A stretch of DNA of 64,000 nucleotides from Burkholderia catarinensis (GCF_001883705.2 NZ_MDEQ02000004.1:349020-413019); one strand, 5' to 3'; positions 40,697 to 51,402 are shown, numbered from the stretch's first letter. A program made the numbers and translations. Notes: generated by a model from the letters alone, not told the origin.

Positions 40697-41542
40697 TCAG
40701 CGCGGCCGCGTCGTGTCGAGGTCGAACGTGAATGCGCGTTCGAAACTGCCCGGGCGGACGGTGCGGTGCGAGCCGTCGTCGTCGCAGCGCTCCTTGATCT
40801 CGACCGTCAGCCGTACGCCTTCCTTCAGCGTGACGCGCAGCGCGGTCGTGCCGCGCGTGCCGTACTCGGGCGTCTCGATGAACGCGGCCGACAGCGCGCG
40901 CTCGCGCTCGACCGGAATGCCCGTGTGCGGCAGCGCGTCGTCGTCCGCGACATGCGGGTCGCGCATCAGCGCGATCAGTTCGTCGAGCGACGGGGTCGGA
41001 TTGTCGGTGAGCAGCGTGCCGAGCTCCGCACGCTTGCGCACCACTTTCGGCCAGGGCGTATCGAGTCGCGCATTCGACAGTGCATGCACGCCGGGCGTGA
41101 TCGCGACGGGCGCGGCGACACTGCTTTCGCCCTCGGGCGCGCGGTTGCAGAACCACGCGAGTTCGCGCCGCGTCCAGTCGCCGACGAGCAGGTTGAAGCC
41201 GTTGTACACGGCCGCGTGCTCGGCAAGCTGCCCGAGATAATCGAGCGGCGCGACGGACGGACCGCGGAGGAAATCGGACACGAGCTTGCCGCGGGTCGGC
41301 GCGCCCGCACGGATGTCGAACGGCGCACGGTAGTTCGTCAGCGCGGCGAAACGGCCGTCGCGCGATACGCCGAGCCACGTGCCGCCCGCTTCGAGATCGC
41401 GGCCGGCCAGTACGCCCGGCACGTCCTCCCACCACGTGAGCGGCGCGCTCGTGCGGCGAAAGAACTCGTCGCGGTTGGCGGTGAGGGTAAAGACGGGACC
41501 GGCGGCGACATCGGGCTGCCAGTCGAAGGCAATCAGACACAT
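40697..41542 (-). CDS. NRDE (TANGO2) family protein
   Basis: 281 residues beginning MCLIAFDWQPDVAAGP and TANRDEFFRRTSAPL, with the NRDE motif at about 27-30. The Cys2 and NRDE start resemble an N-terminal nucleophile fold, but the biochemical role is not known. It is convergent with the acetyltransferase. Confidence 0.85.
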   Translation of the reverse strand: MCLIAFDWQPDVAAGPVFTLTANRDEFFRRTSAPLTWWEDVPGVLAGRDLEAGGTWLGVSRDGRFAALTNYRAPFDIRAGAPTRGKLVSDFLRGPSVAPLDYLGQLAEHAAVYNGFNLLVGDWTRRELAWFCNRAPEGESSVAAPVAITPGVHALSNARLDTPWPKVVRKRAELGTLLTDNPTPSLDELIALMRDPHVADDDALPHTGIPVERERALSAAFIETPEYGTRGTTALRVTLKEGVRLTVEIKERCDDDGSHRTVRPGSFERAFTFDLDTTRPR

Positions 41543-41618
41543 CGGGCGAATCTCTCGCAGGAAACATCGGGCGCCGGCTGCGACTCGCGAGCCGGCGCGC
41601 GAACGGGTTGTCAGTGCG

Positions 41619-42653
41619 TCACGCTTCCGTCGGCCATGCGTACGGCAGCGCGTCGAACGCGAGTACCGGACCGTCGGCCGAACCGAGGTGCACGGTGCCG
41701 TTGTCGAGCGCGGCGAGCTTGATCTCGACGAGCGCGTCGACGCCGCCCGCGGGCGCGGCCGCCGCGTTGACGATCATCCCGCACGGCTGGCCGGGATCGT
41801 CGCTGTGGAACAGCTCGACGCCGGCATGCACGGTATCGGTCTCGCCGGCGACGTGCGCGAGCGCGGTGCGGCGCTTGATCGTGCCGCGATACTGGCTGCG
41901 CGCGACCACTTCCTGGCCCGGGTAGCACCCTTTGCGAAAGTTAACGGCGCCGATCACGTCGAAATTGACCATCTGCGGTACGAACTGTTCGACGGCCGGC
42001 TGCGTGATGCGCGGCTCGCCCGCGCGAACGTCGAGCCAGTCCCACACGGCCGGCGACACGACCGGCAGCGTGCCGGCGAGCGCAGCGAGGCGCGCGTCGA
42101 CTTCCGCGCGCGGGCCGATCCACAGGTAGCGCTTGCGGCCGGCCGCATCGGGCACGCGGATCAGCGCGCCGGCCGGCCCGTCGACCTTCACGTGCACGCC
42201 GTCCGGCAGCGCATCGAAAATGCCCGACAGCGCGTCGCGCACGTCGCCCGCGAAGCCGACCACCGCAAGCGCGTCGCTCGCGTCGGTGAGCTTCGCCTTC
42301 GCGCGCAGCACGAACATCGACAGCCGCTTCTGCACGGCGGGCTGTACGTCCTTCGACACGAGCAGGCGCACGCCGTGGCCGGCACGCCACGTGAGGAACG
42401 AGCCGAGGAGGCGCCCCTTCGCCGAGCAATAGCCGGACAGCCGCGCGCTCGCGGCATCGAGGTGCTCGATGTCGTTGGTGAGCTGGCTGTGCAGGAACGT
42501 CGCGGCGTCGTCGCCGGCCACGTCGATCACGCCGAATTGCGGAAGCGGCATGCAGGCGCCCGGCGCGTCGAAATCGGCATCGGACGGGCGGGGGAAAACG
42601 GGGAGCGAGGCAGATGCGGCCTGGGCAGCCGGTGAAGCGAACGGTGTGCTCAT
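41619..42653 (-). CDS. ygfZ: tRNA-modifying / Fe-S repair protein YgfZ
   Basis: A 344-residue GcvT-fold protein. The family signature KGCYPGQEVVAR is at 241-252. YgfZ uses folate and helps maintain some Fe-S enzymes such as MiaB. It is divergent from mltG; the shared 77-bp gap holds both promoters, including a TTGACG near 42682. Confidence 0.9.
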   Translation of the reverse strand: MSTPFASPAAQAASASLPVFPRPSDADFDAPGACMPLPQFGVIDVAGDDAATFLHSQLTNDIEHLDAASARLSGYCSAKGRLLGSFLTWRAGHGVRLLVSKDVQPAVQKRLSMFVLRAKAKLTDASDALAVVGFAGDVRDALSGIFDALPDGVHVKVDGPAGALIRVPDAAGRKRYLWIGPRAEVDARLAALAGTLPVVSPAVWDWLDVRAGEPRITQPAVEQFVPQMVNFDVIGAVNFRKGCYPGQEVVARSQYRGTIKRRTALAHVAGETDTVHAGVELFHSDDPGQPCGMIVNAAAAPAGGVDALVEIKLAALDNGTVHLGSADGPVLAFDALPYAWPTEA

Positions 42654-42730
42654 GGAATGAGGGAACAGTCAACCCTGACTTTGACGGAGGCGAGCAAGTA
42701 TTATATGGGTCTTACCTGAGTCACGTTTCC

Positions 42731-43750
42731 ATGTCCCTACTGAAGAAATGCGCCGCGACGATCGTGGCGCTGGCCGTCGTCGTGGCCGCTGCCGGCGCGG
42801 GCGGCGGGTATTACTGGGCAAACCGGCCGCTGTTGCTGGGCTCGGCATCGCTCGACGTCACGATCAAGCCGCGCAGCAGCGTGAAGAGTGTCGCGCTGCA
42901 GCTCCGGCGCGGCGGCGTGCCGGTCGAGCCGCTCGGTTTCGTCGCGATCACGCGCGTGCTCGGGCTGTCGAGCCGGCTCAAGTCCGGCAACTACGAATTC
43001 AAGACCGGCATCACGCCTTACGAGATCCTGCAGAAGATCGCGCGCGGCGACGTGAACGAGTACGTCGCGACGGTCATCGAAGGCTGGACCTTCAAGCGGA
43101 TGCGCGCGGAACTCGACGCGAACCCCGATCTTGCGCACTCGACGGCCGGCATGAGCGACGCCGAGCTGTTGCGCGCGATCGGCGCGCCGGACAACGCGGT
43201 GCAGCGCGGCAGCGGCGAGGGGCTGTTCTTCCCGGATACGTATCTGTTCGACAAGGGCACGAGCGACCTGAACATCTACCTCCGCGCGTACCATCTGATG
43301 CAGACGCGCATCGACGAGGCCTGGGCGGCGCGCGTGCCGGGCCTGCCGTACAAGACGTCTTACGAAATGCTGACGATCGCATCGATCGTCGAGAAGGAAA
43401 CGGGCCACGCGGCCGACCGCGCGTTCGTCGCGGCCGTGTTCGCGAACCGGCTGCGCATCGGCATGCCGCTGCAGACCGATCCGTCGGTGATCTACGGGCT
43501 CGGCGACGCGTACGACGGGCGCCTGCGCAAGCGCGACCTGCAGGCCGACACTCCTTACAATACCTACACCCGACGCGGGCTGCCGCCGACGCCGATCGCG
43601 TTGCCGGGCGTGGCCGCGCTGCAGGCGGCGATCAATCCGGCCCCGACGAGCGCGCTCTATTTCGTCGCGAAGGGCGACGGCACGAGCGTGTTCTCGGACA
43701 CGCTCGGCGACCACAACAAGGCCGTGGACAAGTACATACGAGGTCAATAA
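42731..43750 (+). CDS. mltG: endolytic murein transglycosylase MltG
   Basis: 339 residues from ATG 42731. One N-terminal membrane helix ([19 protein letters not shown]), then the YceG core: [22 protein letters not shown] with the catalytic Glu, [12 protein letters not shown] and [19 protein letters not shown]. It cuts new glycan strands near the membrane. The stop overlaps the tmk start (TAATG). Confidence 0.92.
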   Translation: MSLLKKCAATIVALAVVVAAAGAGGGYYWANRPLLLGSASLDVTIKPRSSVKSVALQLRRGGVPVEPLGFVAITRVLGLSSRLKSGNYEFKTGITPYEILQKIARGDVNEYVATVIEGWTFKRMRAELDANPDLAHSTAGMSDAELLRAIGAPDNAVQRGSGEGLFFPDTYLFDKGTSDLNIYLRAYHLMQTRIDEAWAARVPGLPYKTSYEMLTIASIVEKETGHAADRAFVAAVFANRLRIGMPLQTDPSVIYGLGDAYDGRLRKRDLQADTPYNTYTRRGLPPTPIALPGVAALQAAINPAPTSALYFVAKGDGTSVFSDTLGDHNKAVDKYIRGQ

Positions 43751-44370
43751 TGGCGAGCGGTAAATTCATCACGTTCGAAGGCATCGACGGGGCGGGGAAG
43801 ACCACCCACCTGCAATGGTTCTGCGAACGCCTCCAGGGCAAGCTGGCCGCGGCCGGCCGGCAAGTCGTCGTCACCCGCGAGCCGGGCGGCACGCAACTCG
43901 GCGAGAAACTGCGCGAGATCCTGCTGAACCAGCCGATGGATCTCGAGACGGAAGCGCTGCTGATGTTCGCCGCGCGCCGCGAGCATCTCGCGCTCGTGAT
44001 CGAGCCGGCACTCGCGCGCGGCGACTGGGTCGTGTCCGATCGTTTTACCGACGCGACGTTCGCGTACCAGGGCGGCGGCCGCGGGCTGCCGCGCGACAAG
44101 CTCGAGACGCTCGAGCGCTGGGTGCAGGGCGGTTTCCAGCCCGACCTCACGGTGCTGTTCGATGTCGCGCCGCAGGTCGCGAGCGAGCGCCGCGGCGCCG
44201 CGCGCATGCCCGACAAGTTCGAAAGCGAGTCCGACGCGTTCTTCACGCGCACGCGCGGCGAGTACCTGCGGCGTGCGGAAGAAGCGCCGCACCGCTTCGC
44301 GATCGTCGACGCGACGCAGTCGATTCCCGAGATCCGCCGGCAGCTCGAACGCGTGCTCGCCGCGCTGTAA
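43750..44370 (+). CDS. tmk: thymidylate kinase
   Basis: 206 residues with the P-loop [18 protein letters not shown]-type [20 protein letters not shown] and a lid region. It makes dTDP from dTMP. It is part of the conserved mltG-tmk-holB block. Confidence 0.95.
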   Translation: MASGKFITFEGIDGAGKTTHLQWFCERLQGKLAAAGRQVVVTREPGGTQLGEKLREILLNQPMDLETEALLMFAARREHLALVIEPALARGDWVVSDRFTDATFAYQGGGRGLPRDKLETLERWVQGGFQPDLTVLFDVAPQVASERRGAARMPDKFESESDAFFTRTRGEYLRRAEEAPHRFAIVDATQSIPEIRRQLERVLAAL

Positions 44371-44390
44371 ATTCGCAAGGAACGCACCAC

Positions 44391-45419
44391 ATGATCTATC
44401 CGTGGCAGACCGACGACTGGAACCGCCTGCAGCAACTGCGCGCGCAATGGCCGCATGCGCTTCTGCTGCATGGCCAGGCCGGAATCGGCAAGCTGCAGTT
44501 CGCGCAGCATCTCGCGCAAGGCTTCCTGTGCGAATCGCCGCAGCCGAACGGCGAGCCGTGCGGCGCCTGCGCGGCCTGCACCTGGTTCTCGCAGGGCAAC
44601 CATCCGGATTACCGGATCGTGCTGCCCGAGGCGCTGGCGGGCGAGGCGCCGGGCGCCGCGGACGATGCAAAGCCGGCCGACGCGGACGAAGGCGGCAAGA
44701 AGACGCGTGCGCCGAGCAAGGAAATCAAGATCGAGCAAGTGCGCGCGCTGCTCGACTTCTGCGGGGTCGGTTCGCACCGCGGCGGCGCGCGCGTCGTCGT
44801 GCTGTATCCGGCCGAGGCGCTCAACGTCGCCGCGTCGAACGCGTTGCTGAAAACGCTGGAGGAGCCGCCGTCCGGCGTCGTGTTCCTGCTCGTGTCGGCA
44901 CGCATCGACCGCCTGCTGCCGACCATCATCAGCCGCTGCCGGCAGTGGCCGATGACCGTGCCGGCGCCCGACGCGGCCGCGGCCTGGCTCGCGGCGCAGG
45001 GCGTCGACCATGCGAGCGCGCTGCTCGCCGAAGTCGGCGGCGCGCCGCTCGCCGCGCTGGCGCTCGCGAGCGACGAGAACCGCCCGCTGCGCGATTACAC
45101 GCTCGGGCAGCTCGCGGCCGGTGCGGCATGCGACCCGTTCGCGTGCGGCGAGACGTTGCAGAAGCTGCCGGTGCCGCTGGTGCTCGGCTGGCTGCAGCGC
45201 TGGCTGTACGATCTGCTCGCACAGCGGATGGCGGGCACGCCGCGCTACTTCCCGATGCACGCGGCGGCGCTCGCGCGCTGCGCGGAATCGGTCGACGCGA
45301 ACGCGTTCGCGCGCTTCATGAAGGCCGTGACGCGGCAGCGGACAGTCGAGAACCATCCGCTCAACGCGCGGCTCGTATTCGAGGAATTGTTTCTCGGATA
45401 TCGGGAAATGTTCGCGTGA
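44391..45419 (+). CDS. holB: DNA polymerase III delta' subunit
   Basis: 342 residues. Clamp-loader pattern: LLLHGQAGIGKLQFAQHLAQ, zinc cysteines at about 47, 57, 60 and 63 (CESPQPNGEPCGACAAC), SNALLKTLEEPPSGVVFLLVS and SRCRQW. An acidic/Lys insert (about 82-105) is peculiar to this lineage. Confidence 0.93.
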   Translation: MIYPWQTDDWNRLQQLRAQWPHALLLHGQAGIGKLQFAQHLAQGFLCESPQPNGEPCGACAACTWFSQGNHPDYRIVLPEALAGEAPGAADDAKPADADEGGKKTRAPSKEIKIEQVRALLDFCGVGSHRGGARVVVLYPAEALNVAASNALLKTLEEPPSGVVFLLVSARIDRLLPTIISRCRQWPMTVPAPDAAAAWLAAQGVDHASALLAEVGGAPLAALALASDENRPLRDYTLGQLAAGAACDPFACGETLQKLPVPLVLGWLQRWLYDLLAQRMAGTPRYFPMHAAALARCAESVDANAFARFMKAVTRQRTVENHPLNARLVFEELFLGYREMFA

Positions 45420-45560
45420 TCCGGCATTGTTTCTTGCGGGTTTTGAAACGATGACCGGCTCACGCCGCGACGCGACCGTGGCCGGCCGGCCCGCGAACGC
45501 CGCCCGTTGCGGCACGCCGGCGAGCGCATGAGCGCCCGCCTTACGTATTCAGGAAACACG

Positions 45561-46340
45561 ATGTTCGTCGACTCTCATTGCCATATCAATTTCAAGGGCC
45601 TGGCCGACCGCCTGCCGGCCGTTCTCGAGAACATGCGCGAACACGACGTCACGCACGCGCTGTGCGTGTCCGTCGATTTCGAGACGCTGCCGGAGGTCCT
45701 GGCGATCGCGGGCGCGCACGATAACGTCTATGCGTCGGTCGGCGTGCATCCCGATCACGAGGACGCGCGCGAGCCGACGCTCGCGGAGCTCGTCGAGCTG
45801 GCCGCGCACCCGAAGGTCGTCGCGATCGGCGAGACGGGCCTCGACTACTACCGCCTCGAAGGCCGCTCGATCGCCGACATGGAATGGCAGCGCGAACGCT
45901 TTCGCACGCACATCCGCGCGGCGACCGCGACGATGAAGCCGCTGATCATCCATACGCGCTCGTCGTCGGAGGACACGCTGCGGATCATGGCCGAGGAGCG
46001 CGCGGACGTGCCGGGCGGCGTGATGCACTGTTTCACCGAGCCGTGGCCCGTCGCCGAGCAGGCGCTCGCGCAGAACTTCCATATCTCGCTGTCGGGCATC
46101 GTCACGTTCAAGAGTGCGACCGACGTGCAGGACGTCGCGCGGCGCGTGCCGCTCGACCGGCTGCTGATCGAGACCGATTCGCCGTACCTCGCGCCGGTGC
46201 CTTATCGCGGCAAGCCGAATGAACCTGCGTACGTCAGCCATGTCGGACGCTTTATCGCATCCGAGCGCGGGATCGCCGTCGAGGCGCTGGCCGATGCGAC
46301 GACGCAGAACTTTTTCCGGCTGTTCAAGATCGCCCGCTAA
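45561..46340 (+). CDS. TatD-family metal-dependent DNase
   Basis: 259 residues from ATG 45561. Metal motifs: FVDSHCHINF, GVHPDH, AIGETGLDYY, IIHTRSS, GVMHCFTE and LIETDSPYLAP. It is the YcfH-type paralogue usually found after holB. Confidence 0.92.
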   Translation: MFVDSHCHINFKGLADRLPAVLENMREHDVTHALCVSVDFETLPEVLAIAGAHDNVYASVGVHPDHEDAREPTLAELVELAAHPKVVAIGETGLDYYRLEGRSIADMEWQRERFRTHIRAATATMKPLIIHTRSSSEDTLRIMAEERADVPGGVMHCFTEPWPVAEQALAQNFHISLSGIVTFKSATDVQDVARRVPLDRLLIETDSPYLAPVPYRGKPNEPAYVSHVGRFIASERGIAVEALADATTQNFFRLFKIAR

Positions 46341-46383
46341 CGACGCGCACACAGCCGACAACCCAGGGAAGGAGCCCACAACA

Positions 46384-47091
46384 ATGACGAAGCCGACCAA
46401 TCATCTGCCCAAACGCGTACTCGTCGCCGCCGCGCTGGTCGCGAGCGGCCTGTTCGCCGCCGCCGGCGCGCATGCCGAGTCGCTCGACGCGATCGTCAAG
46501 GCGGTCAAGTTCGACGACATCGCCGATATCGGCAAGCAACTGAAGAACGGCCTCGATCCGAACACGCTCGCACCGAACGGCGACCCGCTGCTGGTGATCG
46601 CCGCGCGCGAGAAGTCCGACAAGGTCGCGGCGGCGATCGCCACGACGCCGAACGTCGACCTCGAGAAGACCGACAAGGCCGGCGAGAACGCGCTGATGCT
46701 CGCGTCGCTGAACGGCGATGTCGGCCTTGCCAAGCTGCTGATCGACAAGGGTGCGGAAGTCAGCAAGAAGGGCTGGGCGCCGCTGCACTACGCGGCAACC
46801 AACGGCCAGGACGCGGTCGTCAAGCTGCTGCTCGATCACGACGCATATATCGATACCGCATCGCCGAACGGCACGACGCCGCTGATGATGGCAGCACGCG
46901 GCAACCATGCGTCGACGGTCACGCTGCTGCTCGACCAGGGTGCCGATCCGCAGGTGAAGAACCAGCTCGGCATCACCGCGCTCGAGTTCGCGAAGCACTA
47001 CAACGCGCCGGACGCGATCGCGATCCTGAGCAAGCGGACGGTGCGCATCGGCGCGTCGGCGCCGGCAGACGCGCAAAAGAGTGCAAAATGA
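46384..47091 (+). CDS. exported ankyrin-repeat protein
   Basis: 235 residues with a Sec signal peptide (LVAAALVASGLFAAAGAHA, cut after AHA) and about five ankyrin repeats (for example GENALMLASLNGDVGLAKLLIDK). It is a periplasmic binding scaffold with unknown partner. Confidence 0.88.
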   Translation: MTKPTNHLPKRVLVAAALVASGLFAAAGAHAESLDAIVKAVKFDDIADIGKQLKNGLDPNTLAPNGDPLLVIAAREKSDKVAAAIATTPNVDLEKTDKAGENALMLASLNGDVGLAKLLIDKGAEVSKKGWAPLHYAATNGQDAVVKLLLDHDAYIDTASPNGTTPLMMAARGNHASTVTLLLDQGADPQVKNQLGITALEFAKHYNAPDAIAILSKRTVRIGASAPADAQKSAK

Positions 47092-47209
47092 CGGTTTTTG
47101 GTGCGGCAGACGGTGCCCGCCCGGCCGGATTCCGGCCGGAGCAGGGCGCCCGGCGCCGCGCCGGCCAACGCAGCAGGCGGTCTCGGGCCGCATTGACATA
47201 AGGAACACC

Positions 47210-47566
47210 ATGTTGCGCGCAATGTTTTGTGCCGCGGCGTTTGCCGTGCCGTTGTCGGCGGCGGCTTTCACGGGCGCGGATCTCGACCGGCTGTGCGCGA
47301 AGACGGACGTCAAGTCGCGAGCGTCGTGCGCGGCCTATATCGAAGGCGCCGCCGACGGCGTCTACAACACCATCGACGCGATCGGCGGCACCACGGGGCC
47401 GCGTGTCGGCCAGTATTTTTGCCTGCCGCCCGATATCCGCGCGCAGCAGATGACCGACGCGGTGCGCAAGTACATCGCGGAAAATCCGAAGCTGGCCGAC
47501 TACAACGCGAGCACCGCGGTGTCGCTCGGCCTCGGCAAGGCGTTTCCCTGCAGGAGCGGCAACTGA
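47210..47566 (+). CDS. Rap1a/Tai-like small exported protein
   Basis: 118 residues with a short signal peptide (CAAAFAVPLSAAAF). The pattern (LCAKTDVKSRASCAAYIEGAADGV, then YFCLPPDIRAQQMTDAVRKYI) fits the Rap1a/Tai fold: paired Cys and two helices. Relatives are immunity proteins against type VI amidases, but orphan copies are common in Burkholderia. No amidase gene is adjacent. Confidence 0.72.
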   Translation: MLRAMFCAAAFAVPLSAAAFTGADLDRLCAKTDVKSRASCAAYIEGAADGVYNTIDAIGGTTGPRVGQYFCLPPDIRAQQMTDAVRKYIAENPKLADYNASTAVSLGLGKAFPCRSGN

Positions 47567-47655
47567 TCTGATGCCGTGTCCGGGCGCGTGCATTGCCCGG
47601 ACGTCGCCGACGCATCCAGGACGAGGCGTGAGTGCCTCATAACCGACGGGCGCCG

Positions 47656-48828
47656 ATGATTTCAATCGAGGAACTGCAGCGCATCACCGATGCGCCGCTG
47701 CATTCGTGGCTCGGCACGCTGTTCGTGTCGGTCATCGTCGTGCTGGTCGTCACGGTCGCGCACCGTCTCGGCGCACGCATCGTCAAGCGCATCGCGCAGC
47801 CGTATCCGCTGATGAGCGCGATCCTGCGCTACATCGACAAGCCGTCGCTCGTCGTGCTCGCGCTGCTGGCGCTCGAATTCCTGTGGGTCCAGGCGGACGA
47901 CGGCATGTCGTTCGTGCGCGGCATGCGCACCGCGGCGGCGGTCGGCTCCATCGTATCGCTCACCTGGCTGCTGGTGCGACTCGCGGCCGGCGTCGGCGAC
48001 GCGATCATCCGGGCGCATCCGATCGATACGGCCGACAACCTCCAGGCGCGGCGCATCCATACGCAGGCCAAGGTGCTCGTGCGGACCGTGATGGTGCTGA
48101 TCGTGATCATCGGCACCGGCGCCGCGCTGATGACGTTCCCGAACGTGCGCCAGGTGGGCGCGAGCCTGCTGGCGTCGGCCGGCGTCGCGGGCCTGGTCGC
48201 CGGTATCGCCGCGCGGCCGGTACTCGGCAACCTGATTGCCGGGCTGCAGATCGCGCTCACGCAGCCGATCCGGCTCGACGACGTGGTCGTGATCCAGGGC
48301 GAGTGGGGGCGTATCGAGGAAATCACCGGTTCGTTCGTGTCGGTGCGGCTGTGGGACCAGCGGCGCCTCGTCGTGCCGCTGCAGTGGATCATCGAGAACC
48401 CGTTCACGAACTGGACGCGCAGCAGTTCGGAGATCATCGGCACGGTCTACCTGTCGGTCGACTACCGCACGCCGCTCGCGCCGCTGCGCGAGGAGCTCGC
48501 GCGGCTCGTCCATGCGGCGCCCGAGTGGGACGGTCGCGTGCAGGTGCTGCAGGTGACCGACGCGACGGAGCGCACGATGCAGTTGCGCGCGCTCGTCAGC
48601 GCGGCCGATTCGTCGTCGTGCTGGGATCTGCGCTGCCGCGTGCGCGAAGGGCTGATCGCGTACCTGCAGGACCGCTATCCGCAATGCCTGCCGCGCAGCC
48701 GGACGGAGCTGTATCCGCATCACTCCGCGCCGGACGCGCCGAATCCCGAACGGCCGCACGCGCGGTCGCCCGCCGCCAGCACGGCGGCCAACACCGCAGC
48801 CGACCCGCAGGCCGCCGAAGGCCGCTGA
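47656..48828 (+). CDS. MscS-family mechanosensitive channel
   Basis: 390 residues from ATG 47656; a GTG at 47632 with GAGG upstream is an alternative. Four to five membrane helices in the first 200 residues, then the pore-lining VGASLLASAGVAGLVAGIAARPVLGNLIAG and the beta domain LDDVVVIQGEWGRIEEITGSFVSVRLWDQR. The last 40 residues are low-complexity Pro/Ala. Confidence 0.9.
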   Translation: MISIEELQRITDAPLHSWLGTLFVSVIVVLVVTVAHRLGARIVKRIAQPYPLMSAILRYIDKPSLVVLALLALEFLWVQADDGMSFVRGMRTAAAVGSIVSLTWLLVRLAAGVGDAIIRAHPIDTADNLQARRIHTQAKVLVRTVMVLIVIIGTGAALMTFPNVRQVGASLLASAGVAGLVAGIAARPVLGNLIAGLQIALTQPIRLDDVVVIQGEWGRIEEITGSFVSVRLWDQRRLVVPLQWIIENPFTNWTRSSSEIIGTVYLSVDYRTPLAPLREELARLVHAAPEWDGRVQVLQVTDATERTMQLRALVSAADSSSCWDLRCRVREGLIAYLQDRYPQCLPRSRTELYPHHSAPDAPNPERPHARSPAASTAANTAADPQAAEGR

Positions 48829-48864
48829 CAGCGGCCCGGTGCCTGTCCGCCATTCCTTGTCCCC

Positions 48865-50040
48865 ATGACCGCGCTGAAGACGCTCGCCATCGCCAATTAC
48901 CGCTCGCTGCGCGAGCTGATCGTGCCGCTCGCGGCGCTCAACGTCGTCACGGGGCCGAACGGCAGCGGCAAGTCGAGCGTGTACCGCGCGCTGCGGCTGC
49001 TCGCCGACACCGCGCAGGGCCGCGTGATCCCGTCGCTCGCCCGCGAGGGCGGGTTGCCGTCGACGCTGTGGGCCGGCCCCGAGCGCTTCTCGCGCGCGAT
49101 GCTGGCCGGTGACGCGCCGGTCACCGGCACGGTGCGCCAGGGGCCCGTGAGCCTGAAGCTCGGTTTCGCGTGCGACGATTTCGGCTATTCGATCGATCTC
49201 GGTTTGCCGATCCCGAGCCGCTCGCAGTTCGGGCTTGATCCGGTGGTCAAGCGCGAATGCATCTGGGGCGGCGCGCTGCTGCGTCCGTCGACGCTGCTGG
49301 TCGACCGGCAGGGCGCGCAGATTCGCGCGCGCACCGCGTCGGGCGATTGGCAGACGATTCCACAGCCGGTTGCCAGCTTCGACAGCATGATGACCGAATT
49401 CGCCGATCCGACCGGCGCGCCCGAGATGATCGCGGTGCGAGAACGGATCCGCTCGTGGCGCTTTTACGACCATTTCCGGACCGATGCGCAGGCGCCGGCA
49501 CGCCAGTCGCACATCGGCACCCATACGCCGGTGCTCGCGGACGACGGTGCCGACCTGGCCGCCGCGCTGCAGACGATCCGCGAAATCGGCGACGGCGCGG
49601 CGCTCGATGCGGCGCTCGACGACGCGTTTCCCGGCGCGTCGGTCGAGATCGACAATCCGGGCGGCCGCGGCCGCTTCGACGTGCTGATGCGCCAGCCGGG
49701 GCTGCTGCGGCCGCTCGCGGCGGCCGAGCTGTCCGACGGCACGCTGCGCTACCTGCTGCTCGCGGCCGCGCTGCTGACGCCGCGGCCGCCGGCGCTGATG
49801 GTGCTGAACGAACCGGAGACGAGCCTGCATCCGGATCTGCTGCCGGCGCTCGGCCGCCTGATCGCGCAGGCCGCGCGGCGTTCGCAGGTGCTCGTCGTGT
49901 CGCATGCGGCGCGGCTCATCGCAACGCTCGAGCGCGAGGCCGGCTGCGAATCGCTGGTGCTCGACAAGCAGCTCGGCGCGACCGCGCTCGTCGATGCCGA
50001 CACGCGCGACTTGCCGGCATGGAAGTGGCCGTCGCGTTGA
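48865..50040 (+). CDS. stand-alone AAA ATPase (RecF/OLD-like)
   Basis: 391 residues with N-terminal LAIANYRSLRELIVPLAALNVVTG, Walker A GPNGSGKSS at 30-38, an ABC-type signature near ELSDGTLRYLLLAAAL and Walker B LMVLNEPETSLHPDLL, then HAARLIATLE. There is no nuclease domain or partner gene. Role unknown, possibly DNA repair. Confidence 0.82.
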   Translation: MTALKTLAIANYRSLRELIVPLAALNVVTGPNGSGKSSVYRALRLLADTAQGRVIPSLAREGGLPSTLWAGPERFSRAMLAGDAPVTGTVRQGPVSLKLGFACDDFGYSIDLGLPIPSRSQFGLDPVVKRECIWGGALLRPSTLLVDRQGAQIRARTASGDWQTIPQPVASFDSMMTEFADPTGAPEMIAVRERIRSWRFYDHFRTDAQAPARQSHIGTHTPVLADDGADLAAALQTIREIGDGAALDAALDDAFPGASVEIDNPGGRGRFDVLMRQPGLLRPLAAAELSDGTLRYLLLAAALLTPRPPALMVLNEPETSLHPDLLPALGRLIAQAARRSQVLVVSHAARLIATLEREAGCESLVLDKQLGATALVDADTRDLPAWKWPSR

Positions 50041-50315
50041 CGGGCAGGGTGGCGTGCATTCGGCCGCAATCGTCGCCTGGGCGGGCCGGATCGGTCCGGC
50101 CGCGCCCGACGCGGTGCGATCGGATTCGGCGAGCGGAATGTATCCTGTCTGTAACAACGCCCATAAAATGAAAGACGGGCGGTTCCGGGCATCGGGATCG
50201 CGAATAATAATGAGATATCCGGCCGGCGCCGTGCCGGCCGGCGTGGCATGGGGGCGCGGACGCGCGAACGCTCGCCGGCCGTGCAACAAGGGACAGGACA
50301 CAGGAGACGTGGATC

Positions 50316-51380
50316 ATGAGAATTGCCCAGATCGCCCCGCTGACCGAATCCGTGCCGCCGAAGCTGTACGGTGGCACGGAGCGCGTCGTGTCCTACATCA
50401 CCGAGGCGCTCGTCGATCTCGGCCATGACGTGACGCTGTTCGCCAGCGGCGATTCGACGACGCGGGCGAAGCTCGAGCCGGTCTGGCCGCGTGCGCTGCG
50501 GCTCGATTCGTCGATCCGCGACCGGGTCGCACCGCACATGCTGCTGATGGAGACGGTCGCGCGCCGCGCGAAAGACTTCGACGTGCTCCATTTCCACATG
50601 GACTACTACTCGTTCTCGGTCTTCAACCGGCAGGAAACGCCTTACGTGACGACGCTGCACGGCCGGCTCGACCTGCCCGAGCAGCAACCGGTGTTCGACA
50701 CGTTCAACACGGCGCCGGTGATCTCGATTTCGAACTCGCAGCGCCAGCCGCTGCCGCAGGCGAAATGGCTGACGACCGTCTACCACGGGTTGCCCGACAC
50801 GTTGTACATGCCGCAGCCCGTCGAGCCGCGCTATCTCGCGTTCCTTGGCCGCATCTCGCCGGAGAAGCGTGTCGACACGGCGATCCGCATCGCCCGCCAG
50901 TGCGGGCTGCCGATCCGGATCGCCGCGAAGATCGATGCGGCCGACCAGGAATACTTCGACCGTGAGATCAAGCCGCTCTTCGCGTTGCCGCATGTCGAAT
51001 ACATCGGCGAGATCGCCGATCACCAGAAGGCCGAATTCCTGTCGGGCGCACATGCGCTGCTGTTTCCGATCGACTGGCCGGAGCCGTTCGGCCTCGTGAT
51101 GATCGAGGCGATGTCGTGCGGCACGCCGGTGATCGCGTTCAATCGCGGTGCGGTGCCCGAAGTGGTGGACGAGGGCGTGTCGGGTTACATCGTCGAGGAT
51201 GAAATCAGCGCGGTGGCCGCCGTGAACCGGCTGCACCTGCTGCCGCGTGCGCGCGTGCGGCAGCGCTTCGAGGAGCGCTTCACGTCGCGCCGGATGGCGC
51301 AGCAGTACGTCGACGTATACCAGTCGGTGATCCGCGCGCAGAAGCGCTCGCGCTTCAAGGTGATCGACTCGACGACCTGA
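50316..51380 (+). CDS. GT4-family glycosyltransferase
   Basis: 354 residues. GT4 pattern: RIAQIAPLTESVPPKLYGGTERVVSYI at the start, LGRISPEKRVDTAIRIA in the middle and the EPFGLVMIEAMSCGTPVIAF nucleotide-sugar site (E7 motif). It transfers a sugar in envelope or storage polysaccharide synthesis; acceptor unknown. The 275-bp gap before it has no gene. A terminator follows. Confidence 0.9.
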   Translation: MRIAQIAPLTESVPPKLYGGTERVVSYITEALVDLGHDVTLFASGDSTTRAKLEPVWPRALRLDSSIRDRVAPHMLLMETVARRAKDFDVLHFHMDYYSFSVFNRQETPYVTTLHGRLDLPEQQPVFDTFNTAPVISISNSQRQPLPQAKWLTTVYHGLPDTLYMPQPVEPRYLAFLGRISPEKRVDTAIRIARQCGLPIRIAAKIDAADQEYFDREIKPLFALPHVEYIGEIADHQKAEFLSGAHALLFPIDWPEPFGLVMIEAMSCGTPVIAFNRGAVPEVVDEGVSGYIVEDEISAVAAVNRLHLLPRARVRQRFEERFTSRRMAQQYVDVYQSVIRAQKRSRFKVIDSTT

Positions 51381-51402
51381 CGCGGAACGCGGGCGGATAA
51401 AA

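Noticed and set aside
47662..50301. Very long antisense open frame (879 codons)
   Set aside because: It covers the MscS and ATPase genes on the other strand. Such frames are common in GC-rich DNA; the product is Arg-rich with no domain.
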